DNA of 64,000 bases from Psilocybe azurescens (Eukaryota; Basidiomycota; Agaricomycetes; Agaricales; Agrocybaceae), in NCBI GenBank assembly GCA_023853785.1, contig JAJIRX010000032.1, forward strand, positions 372,001 to 436,000. Reading direction: 5' to 3'. The notes beneath the pieces are model-generated. The model was not told the DNA's origin. It ran no database searches and worked only from the letters and a program-made list of their open reading frames with translations. A program made the translations under genes and the position numbers. Below, piece by piece: positions 1 through 12,300 of this stretch (positions are counted from its first letter, which is position 1; each line of letters opens with the position of its first letter).

Positions 1-723
1 GAATGTTCAAATACGGTCTCTATGAATTCTTCAAGGATTATTACATGAATCTGGCTGGAGAAGAGCTCACCAACAAGTATAAACCCGCTATCTGGTTGGT
101 TGGTTCCGCCTCTGCTGAAGTCTTTGCCGATATCGCTCTCTGCCCTCTCGAGATGGCCAAGGTCAAGATCCAGACCAGCCCTACGGGTACCTTCCCCACG
201 TCCTTTGGTGCCGCTATGAAGGAAATGCAACGCACCAAGCTTGAGACCCGCTTCCCCTTTGGTTCTCTTGTCCCTCTTTGGTCCCGTCAAGTTAGCAATT
301 TTTCTGATTGACACCAAGGTTGTTATTGTCTTATATCTGTCATCTATAGATTCCCTACACCATGGCCAAGTTCTTCTTTTTGAGAAGATCGTCCAACTTT
401 TCTATACCCATGTCTTCACCGAGCCTAAAGAATCCTATAACAAGGGCACCCAGCTCGGTATCACATTCACATCTGGTTACCTCGCTGGTGTTGTGTGTGC
501 TATCGTCTCCCACCCTGCAGATTCCCTCGTCTCTCAGCTCGGAAAGGCTAGCAACAAGGGCAAATCCTTAGGACAGATTGCTGGCGAAGTCGGATTCGTC
601 AGTCTTGCTACCAAGGGCCTTGGTACTCGTGTGCTCATGATCGGTGCCCTCACTGGCTTCCAATGGTGGATCTATGATTCGTTCAAGGCCTCCATGGGTA
701 TGGGTACCACTGGAGGAAAGTAA
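1..723 (+). CDS. Mitochondrial phosphate carrier (PIC2/MIR1 type), 5' partial, with frame break
   Basis: Mitochondrial carrier family protein that imports phosphate (and in some fungi copper) across the inner membrane. The window opens inside the gene: the reading frame runs in from the left edge, and the first visible Met (position 3) is internal to the family alignment (FKYGLYEFF). Seen: the second-repeat signature PLEMAKVKIQ and the third-repeat HPADSLVSQL, ending GTTGGK-stop. An intron at 291-349 (gttagc...ctatag) joins WSRQ to IPYTMAKFF. The frame then has to shift by one base at the five-T run 377-381 to continue FEKIVQLFYTHVF; six Ts would restore the family sequence. Family assignment is firm. 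Whether the shift is real or a sequencing error is open, but it matches many other breaks in the window. Confidence 0.9.
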
Positions 724-2547
724 ATGATCAAGAATGCAATGATCATCCCTATTTAATACCGTGAGTTTTTCTCTTTCGGTTCATTTTCTTAGTAGATCCT
801 TGGCTCATATACTGATAGGTTAACGCTTTGTAAAATACCGTTTCGCTATGCTTTATTTCTAAAACAGACATTACTCGAGTATAGATTACCTATTTATCTT
901 GCCCCCTCACACTTACCCCCCCTTCTCGCCAAAATCCCAGTAATCCCTCCTACGCCCGTTCCGCCACTCAGTCGATAAGGAGTACATATACCGCGCGTGT
1001 TTAAAGCTCCAGGGGAAACTAATAGCTTGCTTTGATACCGAATTATTTAATGCAGGTTCATTATGTTTTGAGACAAACGCTGTCAAGTAGCGGTGCGTAG
1101 AACTTTATCCACAACCACCACCAACCCAGCTTTTACTTCACATATTCGGCTACATACTCTAGCAATCTCACTTAACGCCCATGCTATCGCAATCTCGTTC
1201 ATCAACGCCGAAATTTGACGCAAAGCGTCGGCGGCGGCGGCCAAGATCAAAGACGTTAACGTAAAGCCGAAACCGACGTTTACCTTGCCATTCGAATTAT
1301 GGTCGCTCATGGTTTGTGCGGCATGGCTCTAAGTTGCTCGACCCGTCCTTTACCGTTCGCTCACATTACGGAATGATAGCCCCCATCTTCAGCATCAGAT
1401 GAAGACTGCCAGACAATACGCCGTTGTCCGTCGTCTGACATTGTTTTCCTCGTTCTGGACACTGAGAGAGCATGCTGTTCACTGAAAAATATGGATTGAT
1501 TTGTGCACTTTGTCGTGGTTTACAAACTTGCAGGCGTTGACCCTTATTGGCAGCTCTTTCACCTTACCGGTAGATCAGCTCAAGTTTACTTGCATTTTGC
1601 GGTACACAGCACCTCGTGCTCACAACTTTCAGGTTATTATTCCTTTGAACCCACGTGTTTCCCTAGTTCTTTTTCCCAAATTCGCGGTTTGGAGAGTTTC
1701 CAGTGGTCGACATATACTGGTACGCCCATTTGTTCGACGTTCAATGCCCTTCACTTATACCTTATTATGTGTGAACTGAAGATTCACTGCTGGATGTTCC
1801 AGCCATTTATTTGTTATCAAGTTAGGCGCAGACACTAACCACTATTTCTTTCGCCAATGTTCATATTCCATAAAGAATCCGTCTAGTTGTGGGGAGATAA
1901 CTGAACCAAGTTTCTGTCAATGCAATTTCTGCGTCTGGTGTCGCTCTCTTCCAAGGGAGTCTCGCTGACTTGGGTACATAGTATCTTTTGTCGTCGATCT
2001 CTTGTTTGTAATGTGCCCGAAATCCTTCCGTCGTTGTGACTTATACATAATACACCTCTGGCCTTTCTATATATCCGTTTTTCAAAGAGCACTGTTGCCC
2101 CGCAAAAATACCAACAAGTTGTGGCTAGACTTTACACCTCTAACCATCTGCCTTGCGGAAAGTCGCTGGATTCAGATCAGAGCCGCAGTCAGAACCGTTA
2201 GTGCAGCAACGGGGGCTCCCCCTTCGAATACAGTAAAAATACAGACAGGTATTAGACCATGGATCAATTGCACCAACTCGCAGATGGGATCCAAAGAGCA
2301 GGGATGGCTAGTGGAATATAAGAATTGGGCCTCGAGCCTGACTAGTGGCGCAGGGTACCGTCCGTCATAAAGAGAGGCTGTGGTAGAACGCAGTCAAAGA
2401 GTTGAAGCTTATCACACACCCATGTCACACAAAATGATATTTCAAGTTGACTCGGATTTGGGCTGCGGCCAGGGGCTATGCAGTATAATAACTTACCCAC
2501 TATCCACACACACACTTTCCGTTCCTTGTATACCCCATTGACATACC
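724..2547. other. Intergenic, no supported gene
   Basis: About 1.8 kb between the phosphate carrier and the tubby-like gene. Several ORFs of 60-120 codons occur on both strands, but none shows family resemblance, splice-compatible neighbours or a convincing start context. A 75-codon Ala-rich ORF on the minus strand (1083-1310) is the only one I considered, and I do not call it. Contains the presumed terminator of the carrier gene and the promoter of the next gene. Confidence 0.6.
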
Positions 2548-4543
2548 ATGAGCCTGGACAAAAATTTATTCACCCTCAACTTCACCCAACACAAGGACAA
2601 CCCAACTGTGATTGACCTTGTGGATCCAACTGGGATAATTCATTATCGCAAACAGCGTGTATCAAGCCCGGAATATAAGATCGAGGTATACGGTGCGTGT
2701 TTTGTCGTGTTCTATACGATGCACTCTTAATCGGTGATTGCAGATCCCATGTCCGAGTCCTTACTTGCAACGGCTAGTGCACTATCGCCTACAAGTAAGG
2801 TCAAAACGTTGGAGTTGTGTAACCCTACGTCAGTAGTAGAGCTGAAATATACTGGGACACTATCGTTTCGATGGGCGTTTAAATGGGAGGAGTGAGTGCC
2901 AACACTCATTTTTAAGCTCAAATACTAATAGCCCACTCTAGGCACGAATATGAGTGGAAACGAGAGGAATGTTACATGATTCGCAAACCTGATCCACCCG
3001 TAATAGTCGCAGTGACGAGAGAGCCTGCCGGTAGACTCAAAACAACATCCGTCCAAATTCTAGACTATAACCTCAATCGGTATATAAACCTGCATACTAC
3101 AATGTATTTTTTAAATCTTGAAGACGCTCACTCTGATATAGGTTCGATATCGACGATCGTAAAGGACTGGAGATCGTCATTTTGACCTCGTTGTTGACCT
3201 TTCAAGACGCTAATGAGGCTGCCCACAATCCAGAAAGCAGTGTGCTAGCTCCTTCAGCCAGTCTGTCTACTAGATCTGCAACTATTGGATCCAGTGCTTC
3301 TTCAGGAGCTGCACCACCACCTCCGCCACCTCCCAAGCCTGCACCAAAGACAGGAATAGATAGGATTGCCGAAATACAAGCGATGAAGGGAGAATACAAT
3401 GAGATCATCATAAGCGAAGAAGGTAACCTGCAAGACTATGCTGAATACTGTAACACTTTGCTTCAGGTACTGCTCTCTTTCTTCTTTCTGCTATAAAAAC
3501 CAAACCAAACACTGTTTCCAGGATGACGCAATGTTATTCATTACTGTCAAGTCCTCTGAGGCTGAGCATGTTGCCAAAGTTCTCCAGGTCGTGGAGGAAA
3601 CTAAGCGAATACGACACAAAGCAGGTTGGTGATCGAATACCTTTTCCAATTATCATACTTGTATATACTGATGTCCAATCTAGGTTTATCTGAAGAGGAG
3701 CTACATCAGTATGTTCTTTATGACACAGAAGACCAAAAGAAGGGCCCGAGACGCATTAACCTCGATGATGACCCCAAAAACAAATACGCCCCACCCAAGA
3801 ATCTTACTATTCATTTGAGCAAGATATCTATGCCGGAGCTTCAACCTAAGGGGCATACGAAAGATAAACCTAGCAAAGATATAAAAAAGAGAAGATAAAC
3901 AGGGTTGGTGGTGATCCCACTTCGGCTTCGACGACCTCATTGTAATTAATTGACTGCTTTCTATTTCGCTCCCCTCCTATTTTCAAACCGCGCAGCGTCT
4001 ACGGTTAAACCTCCAAGGGCCGCACCACCCGCACCTGCTCTGGTCCCTCCTGGGCCTCCGCTGACCAAACCCTCCGGTAATAAATTATATCGGCCAAGAA
4101 AAGCCTCTTCTCCCAATCAGCATGTACATGCGCATCAAGTTCATCCCAACCAGCCATCTCCTTCTCCTTCTCAGATCAACAATCCTTCAATATACACTGC
4201 GCCTCCGCCTCCACCTCTTTCCACTCGCCCGACAAGCTCACAAGGTTCACGACCACCAGCACCTTCTTTCCCGCAACCCTATGGAGGCGTGGGATCCTCT
4301 TCAAGCCAGTATGGATCCCATGCGCCATATCCTGGCGGAAACGCTTCAACGCCCAGCTCCCAACCGATGAGTTGGTCGCTGCAAACGCCAGCACCTTACA
4401 TTCACCAACCACAGCCGGTGACTGCTGCTCAATACCCAGCTTCTCAATCAGGAACAAAGCCCTCTTCCACGGCATCTGTCGTTCAAGGGGCCTCGACAGT
4501 GGTTTATGGCCTTATGGATAAGTTGATGACACATCGACGTTGA
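2548..4543 (+). CDS. Tubby-like-fold (LURP/DUF6593-like) protein with Pro-rich C-terminal tail
   Basis: Hypothetical protein; function unknown. Exons: 2548-2692, 2744-2891, 2942-3079, 3142-3466, 3522-3624, 3684-about 3910 and 3996-4543. The first ~170 residues alternate beta-strand-like segments with aromatic motifs (FRWAFKWEEHEYEWKREE) resembling the tubby C-terminal-like beta barrel common in mushrooms. A Pro run (APPPPPPPKPAP) and an acidic helix (IAEIQAMKGEYNEIIISEEG) follow, then a tail rich in Pro, Ser, Gln and Tyr ending GLMDKLMTHRR. The link between the last two exons is unresolved. The frame stops at 3896-3898, but one extra A in the six-A run 3883-3888 would carry it to a GT donor near 3905-3915 and splice in frame to 3996. 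A GC donor at 3872 is an alternative. The domain name is inference from pattern, not a search. Confidence 0.65.
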
Positions 4544-4854
4544 ACCTACCCCTCTCTTGTATTGTAAATTATCTCTATGGGCTCTATATTCCATTTCTAC
4601 GTAGAAAACTAGTTGTCCTGCCTGGACTGTACTAGCTAACAAATTTATCAATGTCGCTTGGGTTTTGAACTCTTCCGCTATTGCGATTGCCCATGGCCTC
4701 CTCTTTGGGGTCCGAATCAGTTCATATTGACTTGAAACTGCGGCAATTGCATCCTCAGTGAAGTGCCAATTGAACAATACTCGTTCATCGGCTACAACGT
4801 GCAGAAGGAGAAATAGCAAAATACACTTGATTCCACTTTCCTGGTTCGCTATAT
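4544..4854. terminator. Convergent 3' interval
   Basis: 311 bp between the stops of the tubby-like gene (+) and the LRR-like gene (-). AT-rich, no ORF of note; presumably holds both polyadenylation regions. Confidence 0.4.
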
Positions 4855-6636
4855 CTATTCATCGAACAACTCAACAACTATTTCGTAGGACAGTAATCGT
4901 GCAGTCGTGGTGTAGATACCACATAACTGCTCTAAGCTTTTGTGGTCAGGCGCTGGCCTACCATCTAGCTCAAGTTCTTTGAAAAATGCTCGGATATCAT
5001 ATAAATCAAAGGGAAGGGATCCATCGGTGGCTTTGGCAACGTCGACGTCTTCAACGGGTTTTTGGTTGAAACGTATAAATGCATAGTTGTTTCTGCATCG
5101 AGCAACATCTTTATTCTTTTGGGCTTCATTATGGAGAATTCTTGAGGCGCCATCAACTATGATGAGGATCCATTGTCCTCCGCCCGAACAAGATGGGACA
5201 AATGGGACGGTACGTTCATACCAGGATTTGTCCATCTGACGGGATTCAGTAGCAAAAGCTGCCATAGCCGCCTGGAAATCTTCATGTGGCGTACATTCAT
5301 TTTCTTCGTTTAGCAGGCGCATGTAATCTGTCAACGCCTGGACAAGCGAATTGGGCGTGAAAAAGGGGAGTGAGACTTCGACCACTTCGCTATACGAGCC
5401 AAAGGTAAGGTAGGTGAATGCGGGAGTGAACAATGTCTTGTTTGGTCTAACATTTAGGAACGCGGGGTGAATGAGCCCTTCGATGTGGCGGATGAGTTCA
5501 GGTTCGTCACGAACTAGCGCGATGAGTTCGGCGTCGGTGATAGCTGTGTTGAACAAAACTAGTCGACGGATTACGGGGAATGCTGCTAATATCTGCCGCA
5601 GGGCATTGATATTCATTTGGTCATTATTGGACAGCTTGAGAATGTCAACATCCAACTTTTGAACTTTAGCGTATTCACGAACGAAGTGTATGATTTGCTC
5701 GCCCGAGAAATTAAATCCAGTCAAGTCAAGGATCCTGCTCCTTGGTTTCTTGTGAGCACAAAGGAGTTTGAGGAGTAGACGGAAGGCAGAGTCTGGGACT
5801 GGATTTTTGGGGCGAATAAGATTTTCGATGATGGATGCTTTGTCAGGGTCCAGAACCAATGTATCAAGTGCGTCAATATTGTTATCAATTATTGCTTGTT
5901 CCACGGCAGGTATGAGAGTTAATGCGACAAGAGAAGGGACCTCACTGCTGCGAGGTACAACTGTTACGGGAATCTCTTCATGGTGACGGCGGTAAGAGCG
6001 GTATTTCCAAGTTTCCTCCAGAACATCTGAGACAATGAGTGGAACGTCAACAAAAAAGGGGAGTGTCCTTTGTACTAGGTTTCGAATAGTTTCGTCTTCT
6101 TCTTCTTCTTCCTTTGAATAGTAGTTGCGAATATATTCCTCTGCAGAGATTGGAGTCAGGGCACCGGCGTCAAGAATAAAACAATAGGAGGCGTTTTCGG
6201 GATCGGTGATATCAATCACCGTAAAGCCATCATTATTGTCTATTCGAGCGAAATAGATAAGCTATACGCGGAAGGGCAAGTAGGAGTTGGACGCACTGCA
6301 TTCATTGGGTGTCTTGTCTGCCCCAAGGTCCCAGCAATTACTCGCGTATATGCTATTTTCACTGTTCAGATCAGCCGACCACGATGATTCGAACAGGAAT
6401 TGAGTGAATGGACAGGAAGATTTGCGATTGTCGTCTCCTAGGACACGAAGCTCTTCGCGAATGACTTCTGCATTATCTGGCTGTTTGATGAGGGTCATGA
6501 AGCGTTGAGCTGCCTTCAACGGCAATGAACCATAGCACCACTGGTGGTGAAGAGCCCCAAGGCCTTGATATTGGGTTTTGCCTCCACCCTCTAGAGTAAC
6601 GCGGGCAATTATGAAGGCCTGGTGTCTCTGACCCAT
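4855..6636 (-). CDS. Hypothetical LRR-like Agaricomycete protein
   Basis: Conserved-looking protein of 574 aa, function not recognised. It starts MGQRHQAFIIAR at 6636. A single TAG at 6262-6264 would interrupt it, but a 57-bp intron 6240-6296 (donor GTGCGT, acceptor AATAG) removes the stop and keeps frame, joining TPNEC to NNNDGFTVIDI. Mature exons are 6297-6636 and 4855-6239. Seen: an acidic stretch (SKEEEEEDETIRNL) and a central part with leucine-rich spacing (RILDLTGFNF, LDVDILKLSNND, IRRLVLFNTAITDAEL) suggesting a few degenerate LRRs. There is no signal peptide or membrane segment. It converges on the tubby-like gene, with 311 bp between the stops. It could be an F-box/LRR relative without the F-box; only the coding status is firm. 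Confidence 0.75.
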
Positions 6637-7425
6637 AGCTGTAGGCTGAAGAAACTTGAGTAAAGACGCATCTCATCGATCTTCTGCCCGTTTAATACCC
6701 AGAGTTACCACCGAATCATTATCAACAGTTCATCGATTCATCAGGAGGTGCCTATACGTGCCCAGACGCCACGTGTGGATCCACAGGGGCAACTTGGGAA
6801 GTATGTACTTACATATAACGAGTAGTCGTAAACAGTGACTAGTGACCGTTGGCGGTTCTCTCACTGTGGTGATCCCACCAAGCGACGAAGAGTTTGTTGA
6901 TCAGAGTAGCAAGAACGTAAATACGCATGCAATATCTCAGCAGTCCGTTCAAGCACAGGGAGGAGGGTGGGGTGGGGCAGTGCTCAGATGCGCAGACAGA
7001 CGGACAAAGTAAAACGCGAAGGCAAGGCTCTGTGCATGCTCGTTGGCCTCTTGAATTTCTTTTACAAGTTGATGACTCCTTTTTGGTTTCTTAATTCTTT
7101 AACCACCCTCAAATTCTTGCTGGAGCTTCGTATTCACGGCCATTTACATTCTGGTAAGGTCAGACCGTGCACCCCTAAACATCAGGCAAGTAACATGCTG
7201 GCACCGTCGACTACTGACGGGGCCAGCGGCCTTCTCTGGAACTCGACGGCCGCGGCTGCCAGGTGGAACCAAAGACTGATTCCTTGGTGTGGATCGCGTC
7301 GAACATTCTGACATGATTACTGCTAATGTCTGTCAATTTGACGTTGGAGTTATATTTTCTTGGTAGCCCATTGAAACATCCGACAACTCTTCTGCCTGTA
7401 CTTGCATCCATCACCGTTTCGAGAA
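6637..7425. other. Divergent intergenic region
   Basis: 789 bp between the starts of the LRR-like gene (-) and the MFS transporter (+). No coding feature. Short ORFs (up to 114 codons) have no recognisable content. Presumed shared promoter region. Confidence 0.5.
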
Positions 7426-9336
7426 ATGGGCACAGAAATCCTGGAGCTAGCTACCTTACCTCCAGCTGGAGCGGTTCATAGAGAAGAGAACACAGATCGG
7501 GATGGCGAGGCAACAGACATTCAAGAAGTACAACGAGATCATTCGTCCGAAGCTGGGACCAACAACCAGCTAGACCCCTCTCTTCCCCCCAGTGGACAAA
7601 GTGAGTGAAAGTTAGAAGATAAACACAGTATTGCTCAGCCTGTAACAGGGTCGACAAGCTTGGTTATTCTGTATCTGCTGTACCATATGCGAGACACTGA
7701 TCTGGGGCTGGAACGACATACGGAATCTTCCAAGGTTTGTCAGAAAACACTTTGTTCGAGTGAAGTGCTCACTGTTGCTTTTTGATATACTAGACTATTA
7801 CACCTCGCACGCGCCATTCAACAGCTCCTCACAGGCAACTATATCTGCCATTGCTACGACATCCATAGGCATTCAATATATGGAAACCGTGCTGGTTATT
7901 GCATGTTAGTATTGCTTATTCGAATACTTATCACCGTCATGTCCTCATCATACACCCAGTCGCACAGCGATATCCAGAGTATGTCAAACAAATGATGTGG
8001 GCAAGTTTGGCAATCTGCGTCTCTGCGCTCCTCCTCTCAAGTTTCGCTACCCATGTAAGACTCGAAGCTTGAAGCTATTTCCACTAATATCTTGATATAC
8101 AGGTCTGGCATTTTATACTCCTTCAAGGAATTATTTTCGGCATTGCCGCTGGAACACTATACGCTCCAGTTCTTGTTTGGATATCTGATTGGTTTGTTGA
8201 CCGACGAGGCCTTGCAGCAGGCCTCATATTTGGCGGATCAGGTCTGGGCAGCTTTGCATTTCCACTATTTATGGGCTATCTGTTGGAGGCCGTGGGATTC
8301 CGTTGGACATTGAGGTATTGAACTTACGATCCTCTCTATCCATTTTTCTGTTCTTTACTTTAATTTATAGGATCTGGGCACTCGCGTTTGGCGTCGCCTG
8401 TGCAATTTCCATCACTGGGATTAATCCCAGGGTACCAATAAGGAAACGGTCATCGATGCCTGTACCGAGAGAGCCGTGGTTGCCCCGGGACCTATCACCC
8501 CTCAAAACTCCTTTGTTATATTGGATGGTACGTAGCCTCCTCACATCTCTGGTAAGTACACAAATATCAATTCACTGAGGGTTTTTGTAGCTTGCAATCA
8601 GCATTACACAAGCACTTTCATATTTCCCTGTTAGTATTCTCCTCTCGACTTATACCTCGTCGTTGTCGTCTGCGACTCTACCTCCAACTGTTGCGCTTGC
8701 TGTCTTCAACATTGCTTCTGCGGCATCCTACTTCTTAATTGGAAGAATAAGCGACTCGTATCCCTATCCGTATATCATTTTCGTCAGTGGCCTAGGAAGT
8801 GCCCTGGCAGCATTCCTTGTATGGGGATTTGCTTCCTCATTGTCTCTGGTTTTTACGTTTGCCGCAATTTTGGTGCATTTGTAGGTCGTTTTATCTGTGG
8901 ACAGTCGAATAACATGTTTAACCTTCTCTCCCTTTCCCAGAGCGGTGGCATATCTGCTCTTTGGCCAGCTGCAGGTACCGACATAGGAGGTTTGTAATCT
9001 CCCTGACTGAGCCACTAGCCCCTGCTAATATGGAATATCAGGATCACGAGACCATATAGCGAGCCTCGCCATTGGGTGTTTTGCTGGCTTCAAAGGAATC
9101 GGAGCCACCATCGGGCCTGTCATTGCTGCATCTCTGCATGATACCGGGAGCCATGCAAAGACTGTTTACGGTGGATTCGGGTTCCGCAAGGTTGAGATAT
9201 TCGTAGGTGAGGCACACTGGCTCCTCTTTTCCTTCATCTAACCACTTGTCCATCGGTAGGATCTATGGCTATTGCCACAAGCTTGGGAGCCGTACTCCTC
9301 AATTTCCATTCAACTTCGAAGAAGAAAGTTGTATAA
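7426..9336 (+). CDS. MFS monocarboxylate-type transporter, reading frame broken at three sites
   Basis: Major facilitator of the fungal MCT/MCH (monocarboxylate permease-like) group; substrate unknown. Nine exons: 7426-7600, 7649-7734, 7794-7904, 7960-8054, 8103-8314, 8371-8527, 8591-8989, 9042-9206, 9260-9336. Diagnostic stretches: PPVDKGRQAWLF at the first helix, YGIFQDYYTSHAPF, the loop DWFVDRRGLAAGLIFGGSG, and the late helices GGISALWPAAGTDIGG and GCFAGFKGIGATIGPVIAA; stop after KKKVV. The frame must change at the six-C run 7585-7590 (one C too many), near 7711-7722 (non-homopolymer, one extra or two missing bases), and at the four-T run 8868-8871 (one T missing). With these corrected, both protein halves and all eight introns line up. 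Either uncorrected sequencing errors or a decaying gene. This is the most damaged gene in the window. Confidence 0.85.
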
Positions 9337-12300
9337 TAGAAAGGCATTTGAAGCAGGACCTGTGTTCATAGAGCAAATCAATAGCAAGACTCGAGGCGAA
9401 AACTGTATTTCTGACTTCTTTATTTCCAACACGGACCTATTTACATGGCAAATAGCCTTGCCATATCGCATGTCATCCGCCTGCCCTTTCATCTCTCGAA
9501 ACATCAAATCTCCGAGCCATATACAACTCAAAGATATCTCATAGACAAATACAGGATATTCATTTCGCACGACCATGAGTGGACTCCCAATATCCGCACT
9601 GTTTACATGGCGCGCAAGGTTATCAAAGTTTGGTTTGACATCGCCAAATTTGACAGGTAAGTTTGCTCAGAGTTTTTCAAGGCTCTCGTAATTCATGACA
9701 TTTTCTTGATCAGACATGCATACAGCTGCAGGAAACGTAATGGATAGAAGCCTTCACGGGAGCTCAACCTCAAGCGTTGTCTGGTATGATTCTGATGTCT
9801 CTGTCTGCCAGGACTTTCTCACTGCCTGGATCTTCTTCGCCACCGCCGCCGCCGGGTACCCTCCCGTGTTGTGTGGCTGACTTTCTACACGCTTTCATAC
9901 TTTCTTCGTCACAATTGACCGTCGGTCCCTTGTTTTATGGCTCTCATTCCGCAATGCTTAGGTTACTCCTACTTTTTGACTTGCTCTAACTATGTGGGTA
10001 TATATAACCTCGCCATACATTACATAGGCCAAAGGGTTCACTGAGAGCCTCTTTGTTGTCAAAATCTGAAACCTGCGCCCCCGAAGCTTTTCTACTGGTT
10101 CTCATCATCGCGATCTAACTAGATGGTTTCCTAGCATGAATTCAATCTCTCGGACTTGCAGATGTTGTTAGTTGTGGTTCTTCTGGTTACCCTCTGTCCA
10201 CGGCAGGATGGTGATAGCGGAGACTGAGTGGGTGCATTTGCCATATTGAACGAGTCTACTTTGTTACGATTATGAAATATAATCATCTTGGTGCTTGTTT
10301 TCCTTACTTAGCTCACCGCATCCTAGACGACTGTCGGATCCACTTGCTTCATTTCCGGCTATTCGATGGGCTGCGATTGGTGTGTTTTGATTGTAGTCTA
10401 AGTTTGAAATGAAGTGGGGTGATTGCGCGATGTTGAACCAGAGCGTGACGTTTACAACAAGTAACTTACGGCGAGCCATTGACCCGATGACGAGCACACT
10501 TTCCAGACGCTTTCCCAACGCCTTCCTCCCTTTCCTTCTCTGATGGTCTAGCAAGGTAGCGAGTGATCATTTTCCACTGTCATTCCATATGTTCTCACTC
10601 TCCATGGGATTTGCAGTCCGACGTTGAACGAAATCGGGCCATGTCATCATCGAGTTCGAATTGACACCAAAAATATCATAAATCGAACAAGCCTTGACAT
10701 TTGACTTGACAAAAGTAATGAAATGCTTATATGTAAGCTTCTTTTTCTGAAAACATATTCTTGGAGGCACAAGTGTTCCGATTGGCTTTGGTCGTTCACT
10801 TTGGCAGGTTCATTTGTTTCCCGTCCTCCTCGTTCATCGTTCAAGAATATACATGCCTCGCTCCTGTACACACAAATGTAAATGTCATTAGTGGGATCTT
10901 GGTAACCGCCGCGTGAAAAGGGTGAGAGCCCACCGGCACTGTTCCGACTTCGTGTCGGTTGTCGATTTTTGGCAGGTTGTGGTCTGCTACCGGAAATGCG
11001 GGCGCGTCGATGAAACAATGCTGTAGATTGTTGTATGTTCATTTTCCATTTCCTTATTGTGACTAGCTCAACTGTTCAAGCGTTCGTTGATATTGAAAAA
11101 GGAAATTTTCAACAAAACTATACTTGTGAATGGCCTTCCTTGGAGAATGGCGCCCATTATTTATGCCAGAAATGACGGCTCGGGCTCGGGTATGGGCTGT
11201 GTGCTGCTTTTTGAAATTTGGATCCGCGATCCGAAAGCCTGGGTATGGTGGGAGAAGAATAAGCTGATCTGCCGCGACATGAGTGCATGCTTTGCATGCT
11301 GCTGGGCATTATTCACCCAGAGCGTGCCCGCTGACGCCGGCGTGGGCTGCTGTTAACCTGTCGCAGGCATGAGGCTGATTTTCCATCTGACTCTGTGTGC
11401 CCGTTTCTTCAAGGAGCTCGAGAACTCAAAATGCTCTAGAGGACCGCGGTCCTTCGAGCATCTTGGGTCCTGGCCTTGATATTTTCCCAGCACCATGTTG
11501 TACATTCAAGCCGAACTCTGCTAAATGCTGCGTAGAAGATCTCAAACATTCGACATTCTTCTCCCCGTCATCGGTTATCGAGCATCTTGTCGACAGCCTT
11601 GTACCTTCTTAGACAACACACTACACGTTGTAGGTCATTTGAAAACATCCTGGCATTCGAAAACAGCAATTCGCGTCAGTGCGCATAGTTGAATTTCGAT
11701 GTACACTGGTATACATCATCACCTCGAGGCCTTGATATTCATCATTATTTTATTACTCTGATTTAAAGATGGTTACTTCCTTGGTTTTATCAGGACACTG
11801 CAAGTTTGATTTGCTAGCATTTTTGCCGGCCGAGTCCCAATGGATCTTTGTTCGAATGCGAGTTAAATCGTTAATGGCAATGCGGACTTCCGTTGGATTT
11901 CTTTGTCTTTTGTCAAGTCCACGATTGTGTTGACGCGCGCCTTTCTAACTCGGGCCCCAGATAAGGCTCATTGACAACAGACTGGACTTGGTAGAATCTA
12001 TCATGCTTGGGATACATCAGCATCTTGTTTTCATCTTGTGTATCAAGGTTAGTGAGTGTTACATGTACGAACGTAATGGTCAGGACTAACGTACCCGCGC
12101 GAAGATAGGAAGCTGCTCTGTTTGCAACTTTTTCCGGTCTTTTTTTTGGGTTTGTGGCAATGTATGGTCATTATTTGGGTCTTCTTCATCTTTTTTTGAG
12201 TTGATCTTTGACAGGGATCAACGTGTTGTACAGACAGAGAACGAATAGAAGCACTTTCGCTGGCCCCATTGCTCAGTGTGTATTCTTGGTGCACTGCTCG

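Noticed and set aside
1083..1310. 75-codon Ala-rich minus-strand ORF (MSDHNSNGKVNVG...)
   Set aside because: No family resemblance, no splice partners and low-complexity composition; insufficient to call a gene.
6262..6264. In-frame TAG in the LRR-like gene as a premature stop
   Set aside because: A 57-bp GT-AG intron (6240-6296) removes it and preserves the frame.
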